Assembly (NCBI GenBank): GCA_963794995.1
Contig: CAWCFV010000002.1
Coordinates: 1,674,001-1,738,000 of the forward strand
DNA from: CAWCFV01 sp963794995
GTDB taxonomy: Bacteria > Actinomycetota > Actinomycetes > JACCUZ01
DNA length: 64,000 nt
Reading direction: 5' to 3'
Shown: positions 50,668 through 59,828 of the stretch, one piece after another
How the letters are laid out: each line of letters starts with the position of its first letter
How positions within the stretch are numbered: the first letter of the stretch is position 1
Program-made: the position numbers and the translations under genes
The notes under the pieces: generated by a model
What the model was told of the DNA's origin: nothing
The model's input: only the letters and a program-made list of their open reading frames with translations
The model's database searches: none

Positions 50668-51615
50668 TCAGCCCCATCGGGACAGCTCGTGCACCCGCGG
50701 CGGGTCGGCGCCGGGCCTCGAGCAGGTGATGGCCGAGACCTCGATCGCCTGGTCGACCAGCAGCGCCACGTCGTCGGCGTCCATCTCCCGCAGGGCCGGC
50801 CTGCGACCGGCGCCGAGCAGGTCGCGGCGCGCGAGCCCGGCGACCAGGGCGGCCATGAACGAGTCACCGGCCCCCACCGTGTCGGCGACGGCCACGGCGA
50901 TCCCCGGCCGGTCGAGCTCTCCGGCGGCGACGCCCGCGGCGACCGCCCCGTCCCCGCCGCGGGTGATGACGACCAGCGCCGGGCCGCGCGCCAGCCACTC
51001 ACGCGCGACGTCCTCGGGGGTGCGGCCCGGCTCCAGCCAGGCCACGTCCTCGTCGCTGGCCTTGACGACGTCGGCGACGCCGAGCATCTCGTGCACGACG
51101 GCGAGGACCTCCTCGCGCGGACCCATCAGCAGGTGACGGACGTTGGGGTCGAAGGTGACCGTGGCGGTGCCCACGGCCCGGGCCGCGAGCCGGCGCAGCA
51201 CCGCGCCACCGGGCGGGGTCGTCAGCCCGAGCGACCCGACGTGCAGCGCGTCGACGCCCTCGAGCGCGTCGGCCACCTCCGCATCGGTCCACTGCCAGTC
51301 GGCGGTGCCGTCCACCCGGAAGTCGTACGCGGCCGAGCCGTCGTCCTCCAGGACGACGATCGCCAGCGACGACGGCTCCGACGCGGCGACGGCGCGCGAC
51401 AGGTCGACGCCGTTGTCGGCGAGGTGGGCGCGCAGCCGGCGGCCCAGCACGTCGTCGGAGAGCCGGGCGAGCATGCGAACCGGGACGTCCAGCCTGGCCA
51501 GGCCGACGGCGACGTTCCCCGGGCTCCCTCCGGGAGCGGCGCGGAACACGCCCTCCCCACCCGCAGGGACCATGTCGGTGATGAGCTCTCCGGCGACCGC
51601 GACGACATGGCTCAC
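50668..51615 (-). CDS. PfkB-family fructokinase
   Basis: A 315-aa carbohydrate kinase. AVAGELITDMVP and GGSPGNVAVGLARLDVPVRMLARLSDDVLGRRL define the substrate lid typical of bacterial fructokinases, and ADTVGAGDSFMAALVAGL carries the catalytic Asp. It phosphorylates fructose at C6. It is divergent from the amylosucrase gene (33 bp apart); amylosucrase releases fructose from sucrose, so the kinase would recover it. This pairing supports a sucrose role for the neighbourhood. Confidence 0.9.
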   Translation of the reverse strand: MSHVVAVAGELITDMVPAGGEGVFRAAPGGSPGNVAVGLARLDVPVRMLARLSDDVLGRRLRAHLADNGVDLSRAVAASEPSSLAIVVLEDDGSAAYDFRVDGTADWQWTDAEVADALEGVDALHVGSLGLTTPPGGAVLRRLAARAVGTATVTFDPNVRHLLMGPREEVLAVVHEMLGVADVVKASDEDVAWLEPGRTPEDVAREWLARGPALVVITRGGDGAVAAGVAAGELDRPGIAVAVADTVGAGDSFMAALVAGLARRDLLGAGRRPALREMDADDVALLVDQAIEVSAITCSRPGADPPRVHELSRWG

Positions 51616-51648
51616 ACAGGGAAACTACCGCCCCTACGATCAGAGGCG

Positions 51649-53391
51649 ATGCCAGAGCAGAGTCCTGGTCCCACGAGCCGGGACCGCGCCCGCGCGGTGC
51701 TCGACGCGCTGCTACCGGAGGTGCGGGCCAGGGCGGTCGCCGGCCTCGGCCCGGTCGAGGGCGAGGGGCTGGTCGCCCGGCTCGAGCACCACCACCTCGA
51801 CCTCGTCCAGCCCCTCGACCGGCTCTACGGCGACGGCACCGACGTCGTCCCGCTGACGTCCCTCGTGGGCCGGCTCGTCGACCTCGCCGTCGACGCCGCG
51901 CTGTCCCGTCCGGCGCCGCTGCGGGCGCTCGACCGGCGGCGCGAGGTCGACCCCGGGTGGTTCCAGCGGTCCCGGATGATCGGCTACGTGGCGTACGCCG
52001 ACCGCCTGGCGGGCGACCTGGCTGGCGTCCGCGAGCACCTCGACTACCTGGCCGAGCTCGGGGTGACCTACCTGCACCTGATGCCGCTGCTGGCGCCGCG
52101 CGAGGGTGACAACGACGGCGGCTACGCGGTGGTCGACTACGACGCGGTCGACCCCCGGCTGGGCACGATGGTCGACCTCGAGGTGCTCGCCGACGACCTG
52201 CACACCCGCGGGATGGCCCTCTGCGTCGACCTCGTGCTCAACCACACGGCGCAGGAACACCCCTGGGCGAGGGCCGCGGCGGGCGGCGACCCGGTGTACC
52301 GCGACTTCTACCTCGTCTTCCCCGACCGGGAGATGCCGGACCGCTACGAGCGCACCCTGCCCGAGGTGTTCCCGGACCAGGCACCCGGCAGCTTCACCCA
52401 GGTCGAGGGCGTCGGCTGGGTCTGGACCACCTTCAACACCTTCCAGTGGGACCTCGACTGGACCAACCCGCGGGTCTTCGCCGAGATGCTCACCACGATG
52501 CTGACACTGGGCAACCACGGCGTCGACGTGCTGCGTCTCGACGCCGCACCGTTCCTGTGGAAGCGCGAGGGCACCGACTGCCAGAACCAGCCCGAGGTGC
52601 ACCTGGTGCTGCAGGCCCTGCGGGCGCTGGTCGCGGTCGGTGCCCCGGCGGTCGCCTTCAAGGCCGAGGCCATCGTCGCGCCGCAGCAGCTGGTGCAGTA
52701 CCTCGGGGGGCACGACCGGTTCCGGCCGGAGTGCGACCTCGCGTACCACAACCAGCTCATGGTGCTGCTGTGGTCGACCCTCGCCACCCGCGACGTCCGG
52801 CTGGCACGCACCGCCCTGTCCCGGATGCGGCCGGCCCCGCCGTCCACCTCGTGGGTCACCTACCTGCGCTGCCACGACGACATCGGCTGGGCGGTGTCCG
52901 ACGAGGACGCCCGTGCGGTCGGGCTCGAGCCGCACGCGCACCGCTCGTTCCTCAGCGACTTCTACGCCGGGCTGCACCCGGGGTCGTTCGCCCGCGGTGC
53001 CGTGTTCCAGGCCAACCCGCGCACCGGCGACCGGCGGATCTCCGGCAGCGCGGCCTCGCTCGCCGGGCTGGAGGCCGCCCTCGAGGAGGGCGACGAGCAG
53101 CAGGTGCAGGTGGCGATCGATCGCCTGCTCATGCTGCACAGCGTCGTCTACGCCTACGGCGGCGTGCCGCTGCTGTACATGGGCGACGAGCTGGGTCTGC
53201 GCAACGACCCGCACTGGGCCGACGACCCCGCGCACGCCGGCGACAACCGCTGGCAGCACCGCCCGCCGATGGACGCCGCGGCAGCGGCGCGGCGGCACGA
53301 CCCGGCCACCGTCGAGGGTCGCCTCTTCCGCGGCCTGGCCCGGCTCGGCCGTACCCGGGCCGGCCTGGTCAACCTGCGCGCCGGCAGGTGA
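51649..53391 (+). CDS. Amylosucrase (GH13), 3' end frameshifted
   Basis: A GH13 glucanotransferase that builds alpha-glucan from sucrose and frees fructose. The helical N-terminal domain (1-90) leads into WFQRSRMIGYVAYADRLAGDL, HLMPLLAPREGDNDGGYAV, and LVLNHT. Catalytic residues are Asp298 (LRLDAAPF), Glu340 (KAEAI) and Asp411 (RCHDDIGW). The frame ends at TGA 53389-53391 after LVNLRAGR, giving 580 aa instead of about 660. The missing C-terminal beta domain continues in the +1 frame directly after (next entry), so a single-base insertion near 53385 is likely. The catalytic barrel is complete; activity without the last domain is uncertain. ATG follows AGAGG. Confidence 0.85.
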   Translation: MPEQSPGPTSRDRARAVLDALLPEVRARAVAGLGPVEGEGLVARLEHHHLDLVQPLDRLYGDGTDVVPLTSLVGRLVDLAVDAALSRPAPLRALDRRREVDPGWFQRSRMIGYVAYADRLAGDLAGVREHLDYLAELGVTYLHLMPLLAPREGDNDGGYAVVDYDAVDPRLGTMVDLEVLADDLHTRGMALCVDLVLNHTAQEHPWARAAAGGDPVYRDFYLVFPDREMPDRYERTLPEVFPDQAPGSFTQVEGVGWVWTTFNTFQWDLDWTNPRVFAEMLTTMLTLGNHGVDVLRLDAAPFLWKREGTDCQNQPEVHLVLQALRALVAVGAPAVAFKAEAIVAPQQLVQYLGGHDRFRPECDLAYHNQLMVLLWSTLATRDVRLARTALSRMRPAPPSTSWVTYLRCHDDIGWAVSDEDARAVGLEPHAHRSFLSDFYAGLHPGSFARGAVFQANPRTGDRRISGSAASLAGLEAALEEGDEQQVQVAIDRLLMLHSVVYAYGGVPLLYMGDELGLRNDPHWADDPAHAGDNRWQHRPPMDAAAAARRHDPATVEGRLFRGLARLGRTRAGLVNLRAGR

Positions 53392-53635
53392 CACCGAGGT
53401 CGTCGACGTGGGCGACGACCGGGTCCTCGGTGTCGTGCGCCGCCATCCGCGCAGCGGCCGGCTGGTGGCGCTCGCGGTCTTCTCCGACGAGCCGGTGCGC
53501 CTGCCGCGTCACGCCGCCCTGCCCGGCTTCGCGGGAGGCCCGGCCCGGGTCGTGCTGGCCGGCGCCGGGGTCGAGCTGCACGACCACGAGCTCGTGCTGC
53601 CGCCCTGGTCCTACGCCTGGCTCGCCGAGGACTGA
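53392..53635 (+). pseudogene. Out-of-frame C-terminal domain of amylosucrase
   Basis: In the +1 frame the sequence continues GDTEVVDVGDDRVLGVVRRHPRSGRLV, then LAVFSDEPVRLPRH and ELVLPPWSYAWLAED before a TGA at 53633. This is the normal C-terminal beta domain of amylosucrases (EVVDTGDDRVLGVVR-like, ending with YxxxWL). Removing one base around 53383-53388 would rejoin it to the upstream frame. No ribosome-binding site suggests independent translation. Confidence 0.75.
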
Positions 53636-53668
53636 CCCCGCCCCCGCCCCGCCGCCGCCCGTCATCCC

Positions 53669-53740
53669 CTCGTTTGCGACATGAATCCCCGACACGCCGG
53701 ACGGAGCCACGGCGTGTCGGTGAGCCAGGTCGCAAACGAG
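53669..53740. repeat. Compound inverted repeat, REP-like element or bidirectional terminator
   Basis: The outer arms CTCGTTTGCGAC (53669-53680) and GTCGCAAACGAG (53729-53740) are perfect complements, as are the inner arms CCGACACGCCG (53689-53699) and CGGCGTGTCGG (53710-53720). Symmetrical 8-base interior loops and a 10-base apical loop separate them. It sits between the convergent amylosucrase and lacI genes. The two-tier symmetry looks more like a mobile palindromic (REP-type) unit than a simple terminator, though it may do both. Confidence 0.65.
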
Positions 53741-53759
53741 CGCACCGGGGGGTGAGCTG

Positions 53760-54797
53760 TCAGGCGGGCGGGGGCGGGGGAGGTGCCGTCGTGCGCCGGA
53801 CGATGAGCCGGGTCGGGACGGTGATCGCCGACGGGGCCGGCGGGGGGTCGAGGTCCTCGTCGAGGGCCTCCAGCAGCAGCCGGGCAGCCAGCTGGCCCTG
53901 CTCGCGCACCGGCTGGGCGACCGTGGTCAGCTCGAAGAACTCGGCCATCTCGTGGTCGTCGATGCCGACCACCGAGACGTCCTCCGGGACGCGCAGGCCG
54001 GCCTCGCGCACCGCGTGCACCGCGCCGATCGCCATCTCGTCGGACGCGGCGAAGACTGCGGTCGGCCTCGGCTCCGCCTCCATCAGCAGCCGGGTGGCCG
54101 CCAGGCCGCCGCGGACGGTGAAGTCGCCCACGACCTCCATCGAGTCCTCGACCGGCAGGCCCAGCTCGGCCATCGTGGTCCGGTAGCCGGTGAGCCGGTC
54201 CAGCGGGGCGGCGAAGTCGAGCTGTTCCTCGAGCGACCCCCCGACATAGGCGATCCGACGGTGACCGAGCTCGGCGAGGTGGGCCATCGCGATCCGGGCG
54301 GTGTCGAGGTCGTCGATCCGGACGCTCGACCAGCCCTCGACGCTCGCACCGACGACGGCCACCGGGCGGTCCAGCGAGTTCAGCGCGGCGACCTCCTCGG
54401 CGGTGGGGTTCAGCGAGAGGACCAGGACCGCGTCGACCCGCTTCCGGAGCAGGTGGGTGCGGAACACCCGGTGGCGTGCCTCCCGGTCACCGGCGAGGTT
54501 GTAGAGCAGGAGGTCGTAGCCCGCCTCGCGCAGCAGCTCCTCCGCGCCCTGGATCACCGAGCCGTAGAACCAGCGGGTCACGAACGGCACGATCACCCCG
54601 ACCGCCCGGGTCTGCCCACTGGCCAGGCTCACCGCGTGCGGGGAGGCCACGTAGTCCAGCCGGGCGGCGACCTGCAGGACCTTGATGCGGGTCTCGTCCG
54701 ACACCCGCGGCAGCCCGCGCAGTGCGCGCGAGACGGTGGCCGTCGAGACCCCCACCTCGCGGGCGACGTCCTTGATGCTCGTCAATGCACCAGTCAC
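53760..54797 (-). CDS. LacI-family transcriptional regulator
   Basis: A 345-aa repressor. The N-terminal DNA-binding domain is TSIKDVAREVGVSTATVSRALRGLPRVSDETRIKVLQVAARLDYVASPHAVSLASGQT, with the hinge helix following. The effector domain (VGVIVPFVTRWFYGSVIQGAEELLREAGYDLLLY, then FAASDEMAIGAVHAVREAGLRVPEDVSVVGIDD) is a standard sugar-binding fold. GTG 54797 was chosen as the first start before the helix-turn-helix. The C-terminus ends in a run of prolines. It is downstream of the sugar ABC genes and probably binds GTAAACGTTTAC at 58456. Confidence 0.9.
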   Translation of the reverse strand: MTGALTSIKDVAREVGVSTATVSRALRGLPRVSDETRIKVLQVAARLDYVASPHAVSLASGQTRAVGVIVPFVTRWFYGSVIQGAEELLREAGYDLLLYNLAGDREARHRVFRTHLLRKRVDAVLVLSLNPTAEEVAALNSLDRPVAVVGASVEGWSSVRIDDLDTARIAMAHLAELGHRRIAYVGGSLEEQLDFAAPLDRLTGYRTTMAELGLPVEDSMEVVGDFTVRGGLAATRLLMEAEPRPTAVFAASDEMAIGAVHAVREAGLRVPEDVSVVGIDDHEMAEFFELTTVAQPVREQGQLAARLLLEALDEDLDPPPAPSAITVPTRLIVRRTTAPPPPPPA

Positions 54798-54909
54798 CGT
54801 CTCTCGCCCGGCGGTGCCGACGTGGACGTCGGCACCGCCACGGCACTCGATGGGCCCGTGGGTGCGACAGGTGGCCGCCGCCCCGGCGGGCGACACGCAC
54901 CGGGTGGGC

Positions 54910-55851
54910 CTACCCCTTGACGCTTCCGGCCAGCAGCCCGCGGACGAAGAACCGCTGCAGGCTGAGGAAGACGATCAGCGGCACGATCAGGGACACGAAC
55001 GCACCCGCCGAGAGCAGGTGCCAGTCCTGACCTCGCTGCCCCGACAGCGCGGCGAGCCGGACCGTCAGTGGTGACACGTCGAGGCTTCCGCCGCCGAACA
55101 CCAGCGCGACCAGCAGGTCGTTCCAGACCCAGAGGAACTGGAAGATGCCGAACGCCGCGATGGCCGGCCGCATCAGCGGGAGCATGATCCGGGTGAAGAT
55201 CTTCACGTGCCCGGCGCCGTCGACCCTGGCCGCCTCGATGAGCTCGGCCGGGACCTCCTTCATGAAGTTGTGCAGGAGGAAGATCGCCAGCGGGAGCGCG
55301 AAGATCGAGTGCGACAGCCAGATGGTGTAGAAGCCGCCCCCCAGGGCGTCCGACCCGGCCAGCTGCGGCAGCCCGAACGGCGGCTTCACGTACAGCGTGA
55401 GCAGCGGGATCATCGTGACCTGGATGGGCACGATCTGCATCGCGAAGACCGCGACGAACAACGTGTCGCGACCCGGGAACTTCATCCACGCGAACGCGTA
55501 CGCCGCCAGCGTCGCCAGGGTGATCGGGATGAGCACCGCGGGGAGCGTGATGACGATGGAGTTCACGAAGTAGGTCGCGAGGTTGACGCTGTCGTCGTTG
55601 AGCACGGAGTCGTAGTTGTCGAGCGTGAAGCTGGGGTTGGTGATCCAGGTCCACCAGCCGGTGCTCTTGACGTCGCCCTCGGGCCGGAACGACGAGATGA
55701 GCAGACCGGCGGTGGGTACCGTCCAGAGGAACGCGATGACGACGGCCGCGAAGGACGCCCACGGCGAGGTCAGCCGCTTCTTCGCCTCCGCCGAGACGGG
55801 CGGCAGTGCGGCGCCCGTGCCGGTCGGCACCTCGGGCGTGGTGGTCGTCAT
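54910..55851 (-). CDS. ABC sugar permease, MalG type
   Basis: A 313-aa MalG-like inner-membrane permease with six helices; FAAVVIAFLWTVPTAGLLISSF is the first, and the ATPase-contact EAA loop is EVPAELIEAARVDGAGHVKIFTRIMLPLMRPA. Residues NPSFTLDNYDSVL match the alpha-glucoside (AglG) group. The ATG overlaps the stop of the MalF-type gene by four bases (ATGA). A longer upstream open frame overlapping malF was excluded. Confidence 0.92.
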   Translation of the reverse strand: MTTTTPEVPTGTGAALPPVSAEAKKRLTSPWASFAAVVIAFLWTVPTAGLLISSFRPEGDVKSTGWWTWITNPSFTLDNYDSVLNDDSVNLATYFVNSIVITLPAVLIPITLATLAAYAFAWMKFPGRDTLFVAVFAMQIVPIQVTMIPLLTLYVKPPFGLPQLAGSDALGGGFYTIWLSHSIFALPLAIFLLHNFMKEVPAELIEAARVDGAGHVKIFTRIMLPLMRPAIAAFGIFQFLWVWNDLLVALVFGGGSLDVSPLTVRLAALSGQRGQDWHLLSAGAFVSLIVPLIVFLSLQRFFVRGLLAGSVKG

Positions 55852-56810
55852 CGTGCCTCCAGGCGACGCATCTGACGGACGTTGTAGACGACGATCGGGA
55901 TCACCAGCACGAACAGCAGCGTCGCGAGCGCGGCGCCGAGACCGTTGTTGAACGAGCGGAAGCTCTGGGTGTAGAACTCGTTCGCCAGGACGCTGGTGTT
56001 GAAGTTGCCACCTGTCGACGTGCGCACGATGTCGAAGACCTTCAACGTCGAGATCGAGATCGTGGTGAGCACCACGATCAGCGCGGGCCGGATGCTGGGG
56101 ACCGTGATGAAGCGGAACATCCGGAAGCCAGAGACGCCGTCGAGCCTCGCGGCCTCGACGATGTCGTCGGGGATCGCCTTGATCGAGGCCGACAGCACGG
56201 TCATCGCGAAGCCGGCCTGGACCCACACCATGATGACGATGAGGAACACGGTGTTCCACGGGTCGGTGAGCAGGAACCGGTAGGTGTCCAGCCCGATCGC
56301 CTTGAGGATCGCGTTGAGCACACCGATCTGCTCGTTCGAGGTCGCCTTGTAGTCGTAGACGAACTTCCAGATGATCGAGGCGCCGACCAGCGAGATGGCC
56401 ATCGGCAGGAAGATCAGGGCCTTGGCGACGGCCTCGACCCTGGCCTTGTCGATGAGCACGGCGTAGACGAGGCCGATCAGCGTGGCGACGATCGGGGTGA
56501 GGATGACCCAGACCGCGGTGTTGCGCAGGACGGTGATCTGCTCCGTCGTGGTGAAGATCGTCTTGTAGTTGTCGAGACCGACGAAGCTGTTGCCGCCGGC
56601 GTTCTTGAACGACTCGACGATGGTCCGGATCGCCGGGTAGAGCAGGCCGATCCCGATCATCAGGGTCGCCGGCAGCACGAAGGCGATCGTCTGCAGGAGC
56701 TCGCCGCGGCGGGAGCGGACCCGGTCGGCGAAGAAGAGAACGAGTCCCATCACGGCTACGAACAGCCCGATGGCAATGATCATCTGGATGAACTTCTCGC
56801 CGGACGACAT
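55848..56810 (-). CDS. ABC sugar permease, MalF type
   Basis: A 320-aa permease with about eight helices and the EAA loop AIPDDIVEAARLDGVSGFRMFRFITVPSIRPA. The extended N-terminus (FIQMIIAIGLFVAVMGLVLFFADRVRSRRG) and segments such as NYKTIFTTTEQITVLRNTAVWVI are characteristic of AglF alpha-glucoside permeases. It pairs with the MalG-type protein. ATG follows AGGAGGTCGC. Separated from the binding-protein gene by 162 bp holding a strong hairpin. Confidence 0.92.
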   Translation of the reverse strand: MSSGEKFIQMIIAIGLFVAVMGLVLFFADRVRSRRGELLQTIAFVLPATLMIGIGLLYPAIRTIVESFKNAGGNSFVGLDNYKTIFTTTEQITVLRNTAVWVILTPIVATLIGLVYAVLIDKARVEAVAKALIFLPMAISLVGASIIWKFVYDYKATSNEQIGVLNAILKAIGLDTYRFLLTDPWNTVFLIVIMVWVQAGFAMTVLSASIKAIPDDIVEAARLDGVSGFRMFRFITVPSIRPALIVVLTTISISTLKVFDIVRTSTGGNFNTSVLANEFYTQSFRSFNNGLGAALATLLFVLVIPIVVYNVRQMRRLEAR

Positions 56811-56927
56811 GCGACCTCCTCGGCATGGGCGAGCAGCGGGGTCCTGCGGTCCGGGCGTGGCGACGGCAGGTCGGACGGCCTCGGCGGCGAGAGGCGGCGC
56901 CCCTCACCGCGTGGAGCGGGCCTGCTG

Positions 56928-56967
56928 GGGGTGCCGGCGCCGCCCGGGCGGGCGGCGCCGGCACCCC
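56928..56967 (-). terminator. 17-bp stem-loop after the sugar-binding protein gene
   Basis: A perfect inverted repeat (GGGGTGCCGGCGCCGCC at 56928-56944 and its complement at 56951-56967, six-base loop) begins five bases after the binding-protein stop codon. Such hairpins between binding protein and permease genes usually protect the upstream message or partly end transcription, so that the binding protein is made in excess. Confidence 0.7.
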
Positions 56968-56972
56968 TCAGG

Positions 56973-58373
56973 TCAGGAGGCTGGCCAGGACTTCTCGATC
57001 GCGGTGAGGGCGTCCTGGCTGCTCTTGCCGGTGATCCAGGACGTCATCTCCTTCCAGAACGAACCCGAACCGACGGCACCCGGCATCAGGTCCGAGGCGT
57101 CGAAGCGGAAGACCGCCTCGGGGTCCTGCAAGGTCTCGGCCGACAGCTTGTCGATCGGCCCGGCCAGGTTGTTCACGTCGAGACCCTTGTTGGCGCTGAC
57201 CCAGCCGCCGCCCGGCGTCGCCTTGGCCTTCTCGTTGGCCCAGGTGTCGGTCGAGAGGTAGGTCTGGAACGCCTGGACCTCGGGACGGTCGGCGAACGCG
57301 GCGACGAACTCGCCGCCACCGAGGACCGGCTTGCCGAAGTCGTCGCTGGTCGAGGGCAGGTAGAAGGCCCAGATGTCCTTGTCCTCGCCGAGCTCGGTGC
57401 CCTCCGGCCACTGCGCGCCGTAGAAGCTCGCCTGGCGGTGCATGGCGCACTCGCCGTCGAGCACCGGGAGGCCACCGTCCTGGAACGTGGTCGAGGCGAT
57501 CGACTTGACGTCGCCCAGTCCGCCGTTGACGTACTCGTCGTTCTTCAGGATCCCGCCGACCCGGTCGAGGGCTGCGACGATCTTGGGGTCGTCGAAGGCG
57601 ATCTCGTGGGCGATCCACTGGTCGTAGACGTCGGGTCCGTTGTCACGGAGCATCGCGTCCTCGAGCCAGTCGGTGGCCGGCCAGCCGGTGGCGTCACCGG
57701 AGCCGATGCCGGCGCACCAGGGCTTGACCCCGGCAGCCGCGATCTTGTCCGAGTTGGCGAGCATCTCGTCCCAGGTGGTCGGGACGGTGACGCCCCACTC
57801 CTCGAACTTGCTCGGCGAGTACCAGACGAACGACTTCACGTTCGCGCCCAGCGGGGCGGCGTAGAACTTGTCGTCGACGCTGCCGTAGGCCTTCCAGTCC
57901 TCGCCCCAGAACTCGTCCACGTTCTTGCCGGTGGACTCGGGCGCCTCGACAACCTCGCCGGTGTCCGTGACCAGGGTGTTGAGCAGGCCGGGCTGCGGGA
58001 CGTAGGCGATGTCCGGGGCGTTGCCGCTGCGGACCCGCACGACGAGCTGGGCCTCGAACTCCTGCGAGCCCTCGTACTCGATGCTGGCACCGGTGCAGTC
58101 CTCGAACAGCGCGTAGGACGCCTTGTGGGCCTCGTCCTCGGGCGCGATGATCGAGGTGTAGATCTTGACCGACTTCCCGGAGAGGTCCCCGAACTCGTCC
58201 ATGATCGACTTGATCGGCGCACACTCGGCCTTGGCGTCGCCGGGTGCCTTGCCGCCGGCAGAGGTGCTGCCCCCGCCGCCGTCGTCGTCACCACCACAGG
58301 CTGCGAGAACCAGGCTCGCACTCATCACGACCGCGACCGCCGCTAACCCGCGACGAGCCTTCGTTGATCCCAT
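56973..58373 (-). CDS. Sugar ABC transporter substrate-binding lipoprotein (AglE-like)
   Basis: A 466-aa family-1 extracellular binding protein with signal peptide and lipobox (AVVMSASLVLAAC), followed by a Gly/Asp-rich linker. Alpha-glucoside-binding features include SYALFEDCTGASIEYEGSQEFEAQL, APDIAYVPQPGLL, GVTVPTTWDEML, GWPATDWLEDAMLRDNGPDVYDQW and DGECAMHRQASFYG. With amylosucrase and fructokinase nearby, maltose, trehalose or sucrose import is likely. ATG 58373 lies 8 bases after AAGGGAG; GTG 58379 is possible. A LacI-type palindrome lies about 80 bases upstream. Confidence 0.92.
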   Translation of the reverse strand: MGSTKARRGLAAVAVVMSASLVLAACGGDDDGGGGSTSAGGKAPGDAKAECAPIKSIMDEFGDLSGKSVKIYTSIIAPEDEAHKASYALFEDCTGASIEYEGSQEFEAQLVVRVRSGNAPDIAYVPQPGLLNTLVTDTGEVVEAPESTGKNVDEFWGEDWKAYGSVDDKFYAAPLGANVKSFVWYSPSKFEEWGVTVPTTWDEMLANSDKIAAAGVKPWCAGIGSGDATGWPATDWLEDAMLRDNGPDVYDQWIAHEIAFDDPKIVAALDRVGGILKNDEYVNGGLGDVKSIASTTFQDGGLPVLDGECAMHRQASFYGAQWPEGTELGEDKDIWAFYLPSTSDDFGKPVLGGGEFVAAFADRPEVQAFQTYLSTDTWANEKAKATPGGGWVSANKGLDVNNLAGPIDKLSAETLQDPEAVFRFDASDLMPGAVGSGSFWKEMTSWITGKSSQDALTAIEKSWPAS

Positions 58374-58454
58374 GCGCACTGCTCCCTTGTCGTCACCGTG
58401 TGCCGGTCCGGACCACTCAGCAGGGCCAGCAGGTCCGCATCCCGGGTAACTCGA

Positions 58455-58468
58455 TGTAAACGTTTACG
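58455..58468 (-). promoter_or_regulatory. LacI-type operator
   Basis: GTAAACGTTTAC (58456-58467) is a perfect palindrome with the central CG typical of LacI-family operators. It lies about 82 bases upstream of the binding-protein gene. On the minus strand TTGCCC, then 17 bp, then TTACAT gives a possible promoter whose -10 falls in the operator. The LacI protein at 53760-54797 is the natural ligand. It also lies 161 bp from the divergent ATPase gene, which may share control. Confidence 0.75.
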
Positions 58469-58628
58469 CAACGCGAGGGCAACCTGTCCAGCCGTAACGA
58501 TCAGATAACGGACCGCACACGGCGACGGCATGGACACCCGTGCCACCGGGGCATACGGTCACGGTGCGTCACCCGTCCTTTTACTCGGATCGTCCGGCAC
58601 GTTCCTGCCGGTGAAGGGAGTCACCCGC

Positions 58629-59717
<1,089 letters not shown>

Positions 59718-59732
59718 GCCGGCTCACCACCG

Positions 59733-59778
59733 CGTGCCGAGGGCGCGTCTCCCGAACCGGGGGCGCGCCCTCGGCGCG
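59733..59778 (+). terminator. Hairpin after the ABC ATPase gene
   Basis: GCCGAGGGCGCG (59736-59747) pairs with CGCGCCCTCGGC (59764-59775), extendable by three pairs including one wobble, with a 16-base loop. It begins 16 bases after the stop codon. No T-run. A likely transcription end for the ATPase gene. Confidence 0.5.
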
Positions 59779-59828
59779 TCCAGCGCCACGCAACTCACGG
59801 GGGCCCGGCGTCCGGCACGATGGGGTCC

